Both the position numbers and the translations under genes were made by a program. From assembly GCF_901709675.1 (NCBI RefSeq), contig NC_051098.1, forward strand, positions 7,443,000 through 7,506,999: a stretch of DNA of 64,000 bases, read 5' to 3'. The notes beneath the pieces were generated by a model, which saw only the letters and a program-made list of their open reading frames with translations, was not told the origin of the DNA and did no database searches. Below are positions 46,309 through 58,691 of this stretch, piece after piece. Position 1 is the stretch's first letter, and each line of letters opens with the position of its first letter. The DNA is from Syngnathus acus (taxonomy: Eukaryota; Chordata; Actinopteri; Syngnathiformes; Syngnathidae).

Positions 46309-49300
46309 CAATACACTTAAAAAATAACCTCCAGTGCTGCTGTCATCCTATTTGTCAGATTTTTCTGAACCTTTTATTTTACAATTGGAATTTATCCTCT
46401 GGAGCATAGTGCACTTCTGTTTGTTATGAAATGTGCATCGACTATGCAATATGTAAATGAGTCTGGTTTAGAAGTTTTTCATCTCAACAATAATATCACT
46501 TTATATCATGACATGTTTGTGTTGTTTGCTTTTGTTTATTAAAGGCAATGTATCTAAAACTTGCACTGCTTGTCATCCAGAATATTTGAAATCAAGATTT
46601 AAAGGCATAAACTGGATGAACGGGCGTTTCTCTGTATCCTCTAGCCTCGTATAATAAATAAGATGGCATTTTTTGTTTGTAAAGCAAATGAAGTGGAGAA
46701 CATTCTGTAGTATATGCGTATGCTGCAAATGTCACAATGGAAGCTTATCCATTTGTTCCATTTGTGTTAAATATGTTCCTTCAAATGGTAGCTCCTCACA
46801 TTGAAAAGCAAACCAAACTTCAATGAGGAGAAATGATTGCTCTCGGCACTCTAAATGACCTAGCCTGTTTTCTTGTGCCACCCTTTGACAATTTATATAC
46901 TTCAAGCTATCTGTATTTGCAAAATGTCAGCATTCCAACAATTAAATTACAGCAGGCCTATCACATCATTACTGGCGTAAGATTAAATGGTTGACATTTC
47001 TACTCACTAAATTAGAACAAACAGATCCAGTACAGACAATTGTCTGTCAACAAGTCATCTGAAACATCAAGGACATGATGGAAATACGTATTTATAGGAG
47101 CATGTATATTTTTTATGCTAGCTTTCTTTTGCCTCTTTGTTAATTGTGTCATAGAATTTTACAGATATACTATTGCTGAAACTCCAGGGGTTTGGTCCAT
47201 GGGACCACAACTTTGGCGGAATATTATTTCATTTTGCACAGACGGATGATAGACCTATACCGGCTATTTATTTGCATCTGTAAGTCTATTTTGGGAATCT
47301 CAGCTACATTTGACATAATTTGGATAGATAAATGATTCACAAAATTACCTGGAAAATAAAACAATAAAATAAAAAATTATTTTACTTTTCCAATTTCGCG
47401 GACCACCTGCAATACCGCCACAAACCACTGGTTGCCAATCTCTGCTCTAAGGTCATTAATGTGAAAATTAATTATTTACATACAACCTTGTTACAGTAAA
47501 ATCTAGATGCATTGAGACAATTTCTTTTCAGAAATTGAAATAATTGTATTAATGCAGAGGAGAACCAAAGGGTGGAACGCCGACGTTTTGCCTTTTTCTC
47601 ATTTCTCCCTTGCAAGACTCACACATTTTACTTTGCAATGATCCCGCAGGACCCACCGAGTTCCAACACATCAAAGGTAGGCTTTGTCGTCCATCCCTGA
47701 GTTTCAGTCAGTATTTCAGCCCCACCCAGTCGGTCTGACTCACCCAAGCGTCATTTACGACCAGTCACACGCTGGTGCTGCACACCTGATATGCAGCCAA
47801 ATAAATAGAAAATAAAACAGAGTTGTTTTCCTTTTCGTCCCAAAGACTTCAGTGATTTGCCGCCAATTGTTTTTATTTCACCGACCATCTATTACTTCCT
47901 CAACGCCGATTGGCAAACACCAACAAATAAGAAACTGGACCCAAGAGGTACTTAAGTGGAAACTCAGGAACGGAGTGACGATGCCCACCTCTGCAAAAGA
48001 TTAACACATTCACCCTATCTCAACTGTGGAATAAACAACAACTAAGTAACAGTTGAAGAAAAACCCTAGAATATTCACAAATAAGTCAAGGTGCAGCGAC
48101 ACTTCATATTCCAATTCAATGCAAACAGCACCATCTGAAATAGTTCAACACGGAATCTGACTGTGCTTTGACGGAAGGTGCTGTTGAGTAACATAATGGA
48201 CTCAAAATCCACCTTCTGATTTAAATAATGCAACCCTGCTGAGTGCAGGCATCCAGAGGTTATAGTAGTTTAAACGCTACAAACATACAACCTACTTTCA
48301 AAGACTGACTATCTGGGTTAGCAGGTTTCAAAACATGCCATAGAATAAAATAAAATTTTAGAGGAGAACTTCTATCCTACAGCGATTACTAAGGTCTGTT
48401 TAAAATCCATACTGAATTTGGAGATGCATGTGTTTGGTCACTGTTGAAGATACCGTTCCTAAAACACATTGCTTGCTTTTGCTTGTTCATGTAAATATTG
48501 TATGTCTCAATTTTCAGTGCTTGGGCTATTAGAGTGAGCCTCCAATGACCCAAATAAATTTGTGAGTCTAGAGGGAAAAAAAAAAAATCAAAATTATGCG
48601 CAGAATAAATACATATTTAAATACCAGCCGGCATATAACTTGAGATGGTCTCAGCAACATTTAGACAACAACAAATGCAATTATTGTCTTTATTCTCCAA
48701 ATATACAGAGCAAAAGCATAATAAATTCACAGACCAGTACAGTTAAAATACATCCTTTTTTTTGTTGTTGTTCTCTTATATTCCATACACACAGGTAGGC
48801 CCACTGACTAAAAACAGTTCCACAAAGAATTTCAAGTTGACTTTTCATTCCTTTGTTCACTATTCCAAACCAAGGTCACGTAGTGTTTGCAAATGAGTAT
48901 CCTTTCAGTACAAGAAATGTTCTCATTTGAATTACAAATATGTTGCAATTGTTCTGTGACCTACTGTATATTGTATACTGCACACTGAACCATGGCCATC
49001 CCTGCTGGGCCTGTCGAAAAACTTGAAATGATGGTTCCATTCATTTTCTTGTAAACAAAACATACAGATTTTTATTTTACAAAAGAAAAATGAACTGAGA
49101 GTGAAAGAAAGGTTCAGAAAGCAATTTCACATTGAAGAGCTAGTTCTTATGAAGCACTCTAACTTTCAAATGGCACTTTTCCTTCATATCTTGCATGGAC
49201 AGCATTGTATACAATGAGGAAGGCATATTGCCTGATGGACCTGTAACCTCTTTTCTCAAGACCAAGAAACACATTTGAGGTGGTAAACAAGCAACCAGAG

Positions 49301-51444
49301 GCCTTGTCTCTGTAGTAGGATCCCCACCCACTTGTGTGGCTCAAGCTCATCTTTGGCATCTCTGAAAAATAAATCACTTTACTGTTGTTTCTCCTATCAG
49401 GGCATGGCAGAACCCCCTTGTATTTGTTCTGGGTCTTTGTGTTTATTCATCTGTTATGCCCTCGCATCTGCGTGCTGCGTGATGCCAGACAAACAAGAAG
49501 CAGCAGCCGGTAAGCAGTCTACAGGTGAAAGGGGCTTTGACTATTTCAGTGGTATGTTCAAGGCCACTGTGTCTGCGGCTGTGGGATGGTGGAAGTGGGA
49601 CAGACGGCTGGCCTATCAAATATTTAGTACTTTGCTGTGCACTCAGCCTGTTCTCGGAACCAGGAAAATGCTTTGTTTTGGGGTGATTTAAGAAAACTGG
49701 ACCAATTTGACCATATATGTGTTGCTTTTACATTGATGGGAACATGCTGCCAACATACTTGCCATTTCCTTCAGAAATTTGAGGCATACTGAAACCATGC
49801 AGTAACATTAGGATTGCCATGACGCAGCACTGCATCTTCATTCAGACTGAGCTGTGCAATGCAAAGCCCTCTGGGAAAAAATGCCTCAAGGAGACCAAGG
49901 GCAAGATCGGTACGTTTTACCCCAACCCCCCCCCCCCCATGAAAAACAAGTAAATGAATAAATAAAAGACAGTCAGGATGAGCAAACTTCCAAAAGTTTG
50001 CTTTCAGCAATTGTATGAAATTTGAGAAGTTGTCATTTGCCCTATATTTATTTTGAATAAAAAATGTGTTGGCTTTTTGTTATTCATCCACCATAATTCT
50101 GTGGCTTGCATTGTTTTTTGTCATCACTCTTGCTTTTTGAGCTTATCTGTTCAAAAAGCAATACAATAAAAATAATTGTGCCACTAACCACCTGCCACCC
50201 CTGAAAAAAGAAATACATTGAAATGTTATAACATAGTGATTTTGCGGATTACACACGCAAGACCAAGGAGTGCGTTTTCGTCAGTCGTCAGTGAAATGAG
50301 TGTCAGTGATCGACTGAAAGGTTAGCCGGTCTTCAACTCGATAGGGATGATTACAGTGACAGACAAATAAAAGCTTCGTCTGTTCTAAGTCCGTCTTTTT
50401 TTTCAACTTTCTCATCCCTCATCCTTTGTCTGCAAAAAGGGCGTCCGACGGATGGTCTATTCAGCAAGACAAAATGTGCACCCCTGTAATAGTGTTAAAT
50501 ACACTTATTATTGATGGTTGAACAAATAGGCTTATCAGAAGTTTTCTTGCAATGTTACAACTTAATTCACCTAATTTATCTTTTTCTTCGTGGCACAAAT
50601 ACATAGTAAGTACTATGTAGTATGTCCCCAAAATGGTGAAAAACATTTCGGTGTACACATGGGCATAGTCTTAAACAGAATCAGAGCGGCAGACTCATTA
50701 TTCAATGTTACAATTGATGCTTTTACGTTTTTTTATGTATAGATAATTCTCACAAGATTTGGTCATATGTGAACAAATAAAACTGCAGTAGCCATATCTC
50801 CAAGGAACTCAAATTATAAAAAAAACGTGTACATCATCTCAGTAGAAAGCAGTCCTATCTAAGGTCTAAATTCCTCATTTCTATTACCTGCACCTGCAGC
50901 TTCCCATGTGTTTTACCGCACAAGTCTTCATTGTGTCGATAGAGAAGGGGAATAGAAAGTGCTACCTACAAGCCATCTTTCGTGTGAATTTGTATGAGAG
51001 AAAAGCAAACCAGAAAGAATTCATGTAAGTGAAAAGATTGTCTGTACAGTTTGTATCACAATATCGTGGATTTGATGAGCTTTAATATCATCCAATCTGA
51101 TGACTGAAGAACAAAGAAAAACTGGAGGGAGAAAAAAAATCTTATATACAGAGACAGACAGCATTTCCGAAATGTATACACAATCTGCTAAATGCCAAAC
51201 TGGATTATGAAAGTTGAAATTGATCTTTTTGCCCGAAACTGTACAATGGGGAACCAATCCATTTATACATTTAAATTCCACGCCACAAGAACAGTGAAGA
51301 CAATTCACATACCATTTGTGCCAGTTTATTTATGCACAGGGATAGACGAAAGAAACCTAGGTTAAATTGCTGGCAAAATTGAGTAAGAAGTTCACTCTTG
51401 AGATCTGTACTCATTATGTTTAAAAAGCTGATGCATTTTGATTA
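46309..51444. other. intergenic sequence with possible transposon ends
   Basis: No gene seen. The words GCGGACCACCTGCAATACCG and CCACTGGTTGCCAATCTCTG (about 47397-47445) resemble a decayed hAT-type end. CGGAGTGACGATGCCCACCTCTG (47967-47988) ends like another. Neither has a partner that I could find. A 13-C tract lies at 49926-49938. Confidence 0.4.
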
Positions 51445-52078
51445 CAGTAGTTTCCCGACTATAGGTCGCAGTTTTTTTCATAGTTTGGCCGGGGGTGCGA
51501 TTTATGCTCAGGAGCAATTTATATGCGAAATTATCAACACATTATTATGTAATTTCGCATGTTATTTTCACACTCCACCGCAAGAGGGCGCTCTCGGCCT
51601 GTGGAATAATCGGAACTGCAACTGATGATGAGTCTGATGTAAGCCACGTAGAAGAGGAAATGTCACATCTTTTACCTCCGGAGTTAGCGGAGTTGTTTAA
51701 AAGTGACACCGAGGGTGAAGATTTCATTGGATTTAGTGATTTGGAGTGACACGGATGGTTTGGTAAACTTGTTAGCATGTTATTTATGCTATAGTTATCT
51801 GAATAATTCTTAATATGTTACGTCAGGCAGTTCTTAGTTCGTTGTTTATGTGTCATGTAACATTAGCATACTGTGCAATTATTCAGTCTGTTGTTGCCTC
51901 TATTTTTATTTTAAATTACCTTTCAAGATGTTCTTGGTGTTGGATTTTATCGAATCAATTTCCCCCAAAAATGTGACTTATACTCCAGTGCGACATATAT
52001 GTATTTTTCTTCTTTAGTATGCATTTTACGGCCGATGCGACTTGTACTCCAAAGCAATTTATAGTCTGGAAAATACGG
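51445..52078 (+). mobile_element. 634-bp pogo-like element with transposase C-terminal remnant
   Basis: Ends are CAGTAGTTTCCCGACTATAG (left) and, inverted, CCGTATTTTCCAGACTATAA (right), flanked by TA (51443-51444 and 52079-52080). Inside, 51583-51749 (plus) reads ALSACGIIGTATDDESDVSH and ends ELFKSDTEGEDFIGFSDLE-stop. The CGI-N/G-DD pattern followed by an acidic tail resembles the end of pogo/Tigger-type transposases (from memory). If right, this is a deletion derivative that kept only the last 55 or so codons. It is the longest of the four family members in the window. Confidence 0.7.
51583..51749 (+). pseudogene. C-terminal fragment of a pogo-like transposase
   Basis: The open frame covers about 55 codons up to TGA at 51747-51749 with a strongly acidic, Ser/Asp/Glu-rich end. 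No catalytic DDE residues are included, so it is non-functional. The family call rests on the resemblance of SACGIIGTATDDES to the KCGISNALDGTEDD-like segment of such transposases, as I remember it, and on the TA-flanked ends. Confidence 0.45.
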
Positions 52079-52080
52079 TA

Positions 52081-52724
52081 AGTCACATTTGAATTAAGTT
52101 TGATGTTTCTGGACTCCAGCCACTTTAAACAAAATCACAATATTATGTCCATTGACCGACAATTATCATTAGTGACAGCATCAGTGATACAATTTATTTT
52201 TATCTGTGGGTCTTTTCTGTGTTTTGTAGAGCAGAACTCCAAAACTGCCACTTAATTATAATACAATAACAACACTTGACAGGTTCACTTTGAAACCTTG
52301 CTGTATGATTGCTTTTGTAGATGCAATTCATATTTATTCTCTGTCTCTACTCTCCATTAAGTGAATTCACATTTAGCATATACAGGGCAGAAACAAATAA
52401 AAAACAAAAGCACTCAAGCATACGGTAGACCTCTGCCATGGCTTAAGCATTTGTCATCGACAAAATCAAATTTCAAACTTTCTAATCATTTTAAATATTT
52501 TTGGAGGTGGCCACAAAATGAACTACAAACAATTCAAAATCATAGCCAGGCAGTTGAAAATGACCACATTAGCGGGTATCAAAGAAAAAGTTTCACAGAA
52601 GGCAAACTGAATAGAAAGGAGTTTAAATTTGACTCCAGTGATAGGCAGTAACATCTTAGCGTCCAGTTCCTGTTCCATCAGTAATACTCACTACACACAG
52701 CAATATAACCACAAAAATAAGAAT
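52081..52724. other. sequence just beyond the inferred kirrel3 3' end
   Basis: AT-rich, no gene recognised. It could be part of a longer kirrel3 3'UTR if the signal at 52746 is not used. A 96-codon open frame at 52361-52651 (plus) has no match. Confidence 0.4.
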
Positions 52725-53684
52725 CATCATGACAATATGTTACATTTTATTCAACGCATATGGCTGATGACTTCTGGTGCAGTGCAAGTTAGTTCATAGA
52801 CTGCATTTGGTTCCACCATAGAGGATGCCACTCCACATCTACACAGGAGCTGATTTAGAATAAGCCCGTCTTGCTTAGTCAACACTTTAATTGACAAGAG
52901 TTCAAACAGGCCTCAAGGCAAAGTAGATATACGTTTTTGGGACAATGTGAAGCACAGTTCTCTCTTTGAGATTCAGAAAATAATTTACAGTCATTTACAA
53001 TATGTACACTGATAGTCTTTAATCAGAGCGACAATGTAAAACTCAAGACGTGGGATTGAAAATGTGGTCTCAGCCCTTCTTTATCTTCTGCCTCAGTGGC
53101 CCAAATACAGCTCTTTCTCTAAACATTTTTGTGGGAATGTGGAGAAATGCAAGTTTTACCCAAGGAGGTAGCGGGTGGTGAAGGGTGTATTGCCACACCT
53201 AAAAACCTTATGCACATTCAGTTATTGTGCTTGAAACGACAGTACATGAAAGAGCTGCTCACACTTGTACTCTTTCTCTTCAGCACTGATAAGAATGATA
53301 CTTTTTTTGGAATGACAATCTTGAAATGTATTTCATGTATTATTTTAAGGGAGCAGAATATCAAACAAAGCCTTGTGATATCACTTTCCATTAATCATCT
53401 AAATGATTCCATGTGGGATATCAGTAAAAACTCCATGTTTGGGCTGTCTTTGAGTTGGCAAACATTGCTGCTGTGGCACTACTCAAAATTATGAGTTTTG
53501 AAATAAAATAATGTGTGATTACGCAACAGGGCAGTAGAAGGCTTCTTGACCCACATTTGAAGTCTGAAAAGAAGTCATAATGTGATCAAGCTAGCCGTCT
53601 TCTGCACCTCCAGAAGAACACACAGTTTCGCATTGAAGGCTGGTTCACACCCTGTTTAAACATCCATCACTCACATCCTGGCTG
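52725..53684 (-). other. kirrel3: kirrel3 3' untranslated region (inferred)
   Basis: Downstream of the stop codon the minus strand runs about 930 bases before the first canonical AATAAA. There is no splice-like continuation of the frame. Two ATTAAA variants occur earlier (near 53019 and 52884), so shorter transcripts are possible. The left boundary is an inference from the signal at 52746-52751 plus a usual cleavage distance. Confidence 0.5.
52746..52751 (-). terminator. candidate kirrel3 polyadenylation signal
   Basis: AATAAA on the minus strand is the first canonical signal after the kirrel3 stop codon. A GU-rich stretch (TGTGGTTATATTGCTGTGTG on the minus strand, about 52690-52712) follows at a suitable distance. 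Later AATAAA motifs exist (for example near 52194), so a longer 3'UTR is not excluded. Confidence 0.45.
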
Positions 53685-54146
53685 TCAGACGTGGGTCTGC
53701 ATGCGCTTCTGCAGAGGCCGGGTCAGGTCTGAGTTCTGCGATGAGGACTGGGAATAGTGGGATGACGAGGAAGCCGACGCTTTGCTGTCTTTGTCAAACT
53801 GCACGTAGCCGTCTGGCTTGCTGTAGCTGCTGACACTGCTGTCGCACTGCGTGTCGATAAACGAACTGGAATCGCTTAATGAGCCACGTTGGAATTCCCG
53901 CTCGCAGAGCTCAATGGAACTGCTGCCCATGCCCAACACAAAGCGTTGGCTGTAGTCATAGAGACGATTGGGGCCCGCTCCTAGAGTGGAGTAGATGTTG
54001 GTGAAGGACATGCCTGTTGGTACCCGCTGCTTGCCCAGGGTGCTTGTGTTTGTTGGATTCCTCCCATCAGTAGACTGGTTCCCCGACCCGGTTGGTGTCG
54101 GATGCTCCTTGAAGGTGTTGACACTGTAGTAGCCATTTGTGGGGTC
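53685..54146 (-). CDS. kirrel3: kirrel3 last coding exon with PDZ-binding C-terminus
   Basis: This 462-bp coding part comprises 153 codons plus TGA at 53687-53685. The acceptor CCAAATAG lies beside 54146. It starts [15 protein letters not shown], passes through a divergent Thr/Asn-rich linker (about residues 15-39), and then enters the conserved block [17 protein letters not shown]. Tyrosine-containing [20 protein letters not shown] and [16 protein letters not shown] follow. A long Ser-rich stretch ([18 protein letters not shown]) precedes [11 protein letters not shown]. The final Thr-His-Val is a class I PDZ ligand. In this family it binds scaffolds such as ZO-1 and CASK (established for mammalian Neph proteins). 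The Tyr cluster is where Src-family phosphorylation would be expected, by analogy. Length and ending match KIRREL3 closely. Confidence 0.96.
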   Translation of the reverse strand, partial: DPTNGYYSVNTFKEHPTPTGSGNQSTDGRNPTNTSTLGKQRVPTGMSFTNIYSTLGAGPNRLYDYSQRFVLGMGSSSIELCEREFQRGSLSDSSSFIDTQCDSSVSSYSKPDGYVQFDKDSKASASSSSHYSQSSSQNSDLTRPLQKRMQTHV

Positions 54147-55164
54147 CTATTTGGAAAGAGAATTGTAATGTTTCTTCTCTTGGGTAACTGTCAAAGCAAA
54201 TTAAAAAGGGGAACTTAAAGTAACAGCACATCTTTGGCATAGTGTGTGTGGCTAATTGTTGTCACCTCAAAGCTCAACAGAAGCCACAGTCAAACTCATT
54301 GTAATTACCATTCAAGAGGGCAAATAAATTAGGACACTGCAATGTGAATCACAGCAAACTGTGTCAGGATTTAGTCAGCCCCATTCTAACCTTAAAATCA
54401 TGCCTCTCGCTAATTAAGCAGGCCTTGATGATTCATAGTTTGGTATCCAATGTGTCACTGCAAAGTTCAATCACACACCAGCTTTAATTGGAGCTAAACA
54501 CATTGCGGTGTCTGCAATCATGCGGGCTCGGCCCCAAAACGGCTTTTGCGCCTACAGTGGTGCCATCGTTTGTGTGCTTGGCTGCAGGCACCGCGCTGTC
54601 ACAGCGGGTCCAGTTAGGGTGCGGGCGTGCTTGTGTGTGTGTTATCCCCGTGGGAGCGAATGTGAATGTCAGGCAAATCCCAAAACAAGAGCGCTCATAA
54701 TGGGGGAAATGAGGGCAAGATAGCACGAGAGGATACTTGTAATGCTTGTCAGTATCAGACGGCGGACAAGGAGATTGTTTGTGGATGGCCTTTATCTCTC
54801 ATTCACTATCCCCTTGGTCCTCACGCTTGTTGCCATTAAGTTGTGTGAGGGGGAAAATAATCCAGCCCCAGAGAGAAACAGGTAAGCAGGTAAATATGGC
54901 AAAAACACACCAGGGTGTCTGTGCTCGTCTGACCACAGTCTGCAAAATCCGCAATGGCTATATAGACAACCGTTGGGATGCTGCAGTGACTAAACTGACA
55001 TTCCTCACAGGATGTAGCCTTTAAGAGACACGTCACGTCATCGTTGGGAATTGTTATGAGAGAACTTTTCTTCAAGAATAAATGCTTATTGAATGAATCT
55101 GCCTATCTTGATTTACGGATGCATTTAGATGAGAAGTTCTAAATGGGTTGGAATGGGCAGGGGG

Positions 55165-55430
55165 TAAACATTCATTCATTTTCTGGGCTGCATATCCTGC
55201 TGAGGATCACAGGAAAGCTGGAACAGATCCCAGATGACTTAAAGCAAAAGGAACGAGGTGGACTGATTTCCTGTCAATCAACAGGCTGACAACTATTCAG
55301 ACTCCAGCCTCTAGGCAATTAATTTTGAGTCTTCCATGTGGGAGGAAGCCAGAATACCCACCGAGAACCCACATAAACACAATTAGAACATGTTAAATCC
55401 ACACAGAAAAGACACATTTCCAGGATTAAA
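55165..55430 (-). mobile_element. degenerate SINE/L2-type relic in kirrel3 intron
   Basis: CATTCATTCATTTTCTGGGC at the left, CAGGAAAGCTGGAACAGATC in the middle and CATGTGGGAGGAAGCCAGAA with GAGAACCCACATAAACACAA at the right line up in order with the SINE at 14294-14658. Identity is low, so this is an old insertion. Confidence 0.65.
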
Positions 55431-55484
55431 ACACATTTGTATGCACATGAGATAAGTAGGGAAAACACAGGCTTTAAAGGCACC

Positions 55485-55550
55485 ACACGCATGCATGCAT
55501 GCATGCACGCACAAAAACACACACACACACACGCACACACACGCACACAC
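55485..55550. repeat. (GCAT)n / (CA)n microsatellite
   Basis: Five GCAT units run into CA repeats with CG interruptions, within a kirrel3 intron. Confidence 0.9.
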
Positions 55551-55848
55551 TGTATTACTCCCTCTCTCCAGCAATTTCAATTGTCTTTGACATTTAAAGT
55601 GAATACAAAAGTACGAAAAAAAACAGTGTTTTGAAAATAGTAATTTTGCTCTCTAAGAAAAAAATAAAAAATATATATCTAAATTTTGACAGCAGCGGAT
55701 AACAAGAACTGGAATGGCAACAACAACAAAATCACACATTTGACTGGGAGCATACAATAAAGTATAAAGTACTGTAAGTAGTGTAAAATGGGCCATGAAG
55801 TAGTATATCTGACTGAGGAAGCAATAAGAAAGATAACACCCCCCGACA

Positions 55849-55930
55849 GACACACACACACACGCGTGCACACACACACACACACACACACACGCACGCA
55901 CGCACGCACACACACACACACATGCACACA
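55849..55930. repeat. (CA)n microsatellite
   Basis: CA repeats with a central CGCACGCA block, within a kirrel3 intron. Confidence 0.95.
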
Positions 55931-57033
55931 AATGCAAGAACTTGCACAGTCTGCTATATCCCTTGTAGATTACTTACTTTTGTAGAAGTCATGCACTAAA
56001 GAAAAACTGAAGACTCAATGCCTTTTTCAGCAAGGACTTATTCATTCATGTCTGCTCATTGGCATGTAAATTGGATGAAAGGCAACAAAACAGCAACATT
56101 TATGGAGACATATTGATTGAAGAGTGCTTTGGTTCTATATGACCACACTTCTGTCATACAACTCCTCCATATGTGCAGGAGCATATTGACATCAAAAAAT
56201 GTGCGCACACAGTGGCGCGACTGCCACTGATCAAACCAGAGAACTGAGTTACACTCAGCTCTCTGGTTTCTAGATTTAGCATCCTTGTCTGTTGTTACCT
56301 GCCAACAGTGGCTCAAGCTGTGTTGCTGTGACTCATGCTTAGTTTGTATACTGGCACAGAATCATGGTCCCATTTCCAGCTTGATTTTAACTTTTTATTA
56401 GGGTAAAAAGATTGAAGATGACTGTATATGGTTTGTGAAAACACTGCAACAATGTTTAAATACTCTTGCCTGTTTTTGCAACAATGGTGGGGAGGGTTGC
56501 TGGAAAAATTCCACTTAAATGATAATATTCCAGGGCTGTCATGAGCTGCATGTAATCTTTTTATACTAAGAAAGTGACTGCTTTTCATCAATCCCGTAGT
56601 ACATGAATTAGAATGTCCCTCAAGCATTTTTTGGAACAATAATGACAATAAAGGAGTTAAATGTGATATTGAGTGGGATATGAAATGTTAATTCTAAGCT
56701 GAAGAATGCTACTTAAAGGATGACATCAGGTTAATTAATAGCCACAACCTGTCTCAGTATGCTTTCGGAAAGAGTCTAACCACATTTATGCAGTATATCT
56801 TCAAAGATTAAACCCTTTTTCAGTCAGGAGCTATATATTGAACCTTCATCTGATTATTAAAACTGGACTTGTAGGACACATTCTGCCTCAGGATCAGTCA
56901 CATAGAAAGTACCATAGGTGAGACGTTAAAGCAGTTCTTCTTTTTACTGAACATGATTTTGCGGCTCAAAGGTATTCCTCTCCCACACTCTGACTTTTAG
57001 TGCCTTCATGCTGTCATTGATCAAGAGTTGTAC

Positions 57034-57120
57034 CTTAATGTGCTGATACTCTTTCTCTTCCTCTTGCAGAACTTCTAGCTGCTTCAGAGCAGACTCCTGC
57101 TGGAACTCCCCACGTTCCAC
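57034..57120 (-). CDS. kirrel3: kirrel3 coding exon: acidic coiled segment of tail
   Basis: This 87-bp exon is exactly 29 codons, phase 0 at both ends. It is bounded by acceptor TTCATGCAG after 57120 and donor GTACAA from 57033. It encodes VERGEFQQESALKQLEVLQE and then EEKEYQHIK, a charged helical stretch characteristic of the KIRREL tail. Because it is symmetrical in phase it can be skipped without a frameshift. It joins in frame to DPTNGYYSV in the last exon. Confidence 0.92.
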
Positions 57121-57762
57121 CTGCATGAATATCAAGCAGTCTGAGTTTCTCTGAAAATGCTTCCATTCAACGTACAAGAAAATGTTGCAGGTGGAAGAAT
57201 CAAACTTTTAGCACTTGATCTTTTTCGTATTAGTCGAACACCTTCACTTGGGGCTGGAAGGTAACATTAATAATGTATACTTGGAAAAGTCTGCTCTTGA
57301 CAAAGTGCTATTTTGTGCGTTGGCTTAGCTCATTTCTTCTGCGCAGAGAAAGACGGCAAGCCCAAAACCTTTTTCCCACAAATACCCCTACCCTAGAGCA
57401 GCATGCACAAAAACCTTCATCCTGGTATAGATCCAAAAGGGTTCTTCTATATCTTGCAGGCATATAGCTATACAAGTACACCCACTATTGGATTAGCCAG
57501 TCAGAATAAACACTGGAAACAGTGTTGCCTACAACATCATATCGATAAATTTAGCCTTTGAGTGACTACGTGTCTTTTTGTTATGGCCTTACTCAGAAAA
57601 TAATGAATTCCACAGCTTTGCCCGGTATAGTACATTCATTATGCTAATTTCTGTTTGGAAAGGACATGCATAACTATAAAACCTAATTTGATCCGGATTC
57701 TATTTGTGACAAAAGAAGTCAAGAAAGGAAGAAAAGTAGTATGTTGTGACACTCACACTCAC
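57121..57762 (-). other. kirrel3 intron
   Basis: A 642-bp intron between the acidic-segment exon and the juxtamembrane exon. No repeat or additional exon is recognised. Confidence 0.85.
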
Positions 57763-57872
57763 CATCAGTTGTTTCATGGAGGCGTGTTCTTCATTTTCTC
57801 TGGCGGCATTGTGGACTTTGTGCACAATTTCCACCCGGATGTCATTTTTTGTAGACACAGCTCCTTTCAGAT
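57763..57872 (-). CDS. kirrel3: kirrel3 coding exon: juxtamembrane cytoplasmic tail
   Basis: This 110-bp exon has an acceptor TTTCTGACAG next to 57872 and a donor GTGAGTGTGAG from 57762. The last base of the membrane exon (A) plus the first two bases here (AT) make Asn. The junction therefore reads SQR-N-LKGAVSTKNDIRVEIV, the short KIRREL isoform arrangement. The exon continues HKVHNAARENEEHASMKQLM. A second AG lies seven bases inside (after ATCTGAAAG). Using it would break the frame, so I chose the outer one. The DIRVEIVHK motif is a family signature of the proximal tail. Confidence 0.92.
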
Positions 57873-58691
57873 CTGTCAGAAACAGAGGGCACATTTATCT
57901 CAATAAGCTCACATAAACACCATTTTGTATTTGTTGACATTCTAATTTCCCCTAGTGCGGTTTGCAATATGACAGATTTTAGCGACATCCCTGGGTTTGC
58001 GATAGTCTCCCCATCCCTCGAAAAAGAACAATACACAATTATTAATCACTTGTTTCCTGCCAACACAAGATTATCTGGTCCTGCATACAAATGCAAACTC
58101 ACACAACCTTCCACGGTGGCTCATTGTGTTAGGGACAATGCTGATGATACTGTCGGATAAATTCTTACTTTCTGTTTTAATTTTGCTTGCAAGTTCTCTC
58201 TGGTGAGCACAGATGGAGACGGGCAGTGAGGGCATAACCAGGTGCGCTTCCTCTGTAGTATACAGACAATAGACATGCTGAAGGGACCAGTAGCACAGTT
58301 TGTTTGCTTCTTGGAAAGAGACACTTGCTGATTGTCTCAAACCTGAGTCACTTGGTACATGGGTGGGTGGCAGTGAACATAGCGCATGATGCAAATAGCC
58401 TCCGATGTGATGCAGCCAGACTGAGTTTGCGTGAAATGAGTCCTTAACACAATCTGGCTCATAATCTTTGCAGAACAAAAAAGATGTCCATCTTAAGAAG
58501 AGATCTCATCTTCCCTGGAGCGTGACAGTTTTGCTCCTGTCATTTATCTTTGTTTTGATCGCAGCTTTTGTTTGACTCAGTGAAAAACAAGATCTGTTAC
58601 AATAGATGGACATTGAAGTGTGGAAGTGGTGGACTTAATGATATTTTGGCATGCATGTTTTCCTGGCTGTGATGATGACGAGCAGACTTAC
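57873..58691 (-). other. kirrel3 intron after the membrane exon
   Basis: An 819-bp intron. In mammals this position can hold an alternative basic exon (as I recall, encoding a Gly/Arg-rich insert before NLKG). I find no convincing equivalent here. A 135-codon open stretch at 58071-58478 (minus) has no family match and no suitable splice frame, so I treat it as chance. Confidence 0.75.

Larger units (their letters stand above)
54147..57033 (-). other. kirrel3 intron before the last exon
   Basis: A 2.9-kb intron with GT at 57033-57032 and AG at 54148-54147. It contains a degenerate SINE/L2-like relic (about 55165-55430) and two CA-rich microsatellites (55485-55550 and 55849-55930). The segment 54400-54730 is richer in GC than its surroundings and could be conserved non-coding sequence. 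I see no further coding exon. Confidence 0.8.

Noticed and set aside
47554-47988. Complete hAT-type element between CAGAGGAGAACC and CCCACCTCTG
   Set aside because: The two ends do not pair beyond CAGAGG and I found no 8-bp duplication, so only a possible right end remains.
55319-55947. Cys/Val-rich open frames on the minus strand
   Set aside because: They are translations of the CA microsatellites in the kirrel3 intron.
58071-58478. 135-codon open frame as an extra kirrel3 exon
   Set aside because: It is not similar to any KIRREL segment and the flanking exons already join in phase without it.
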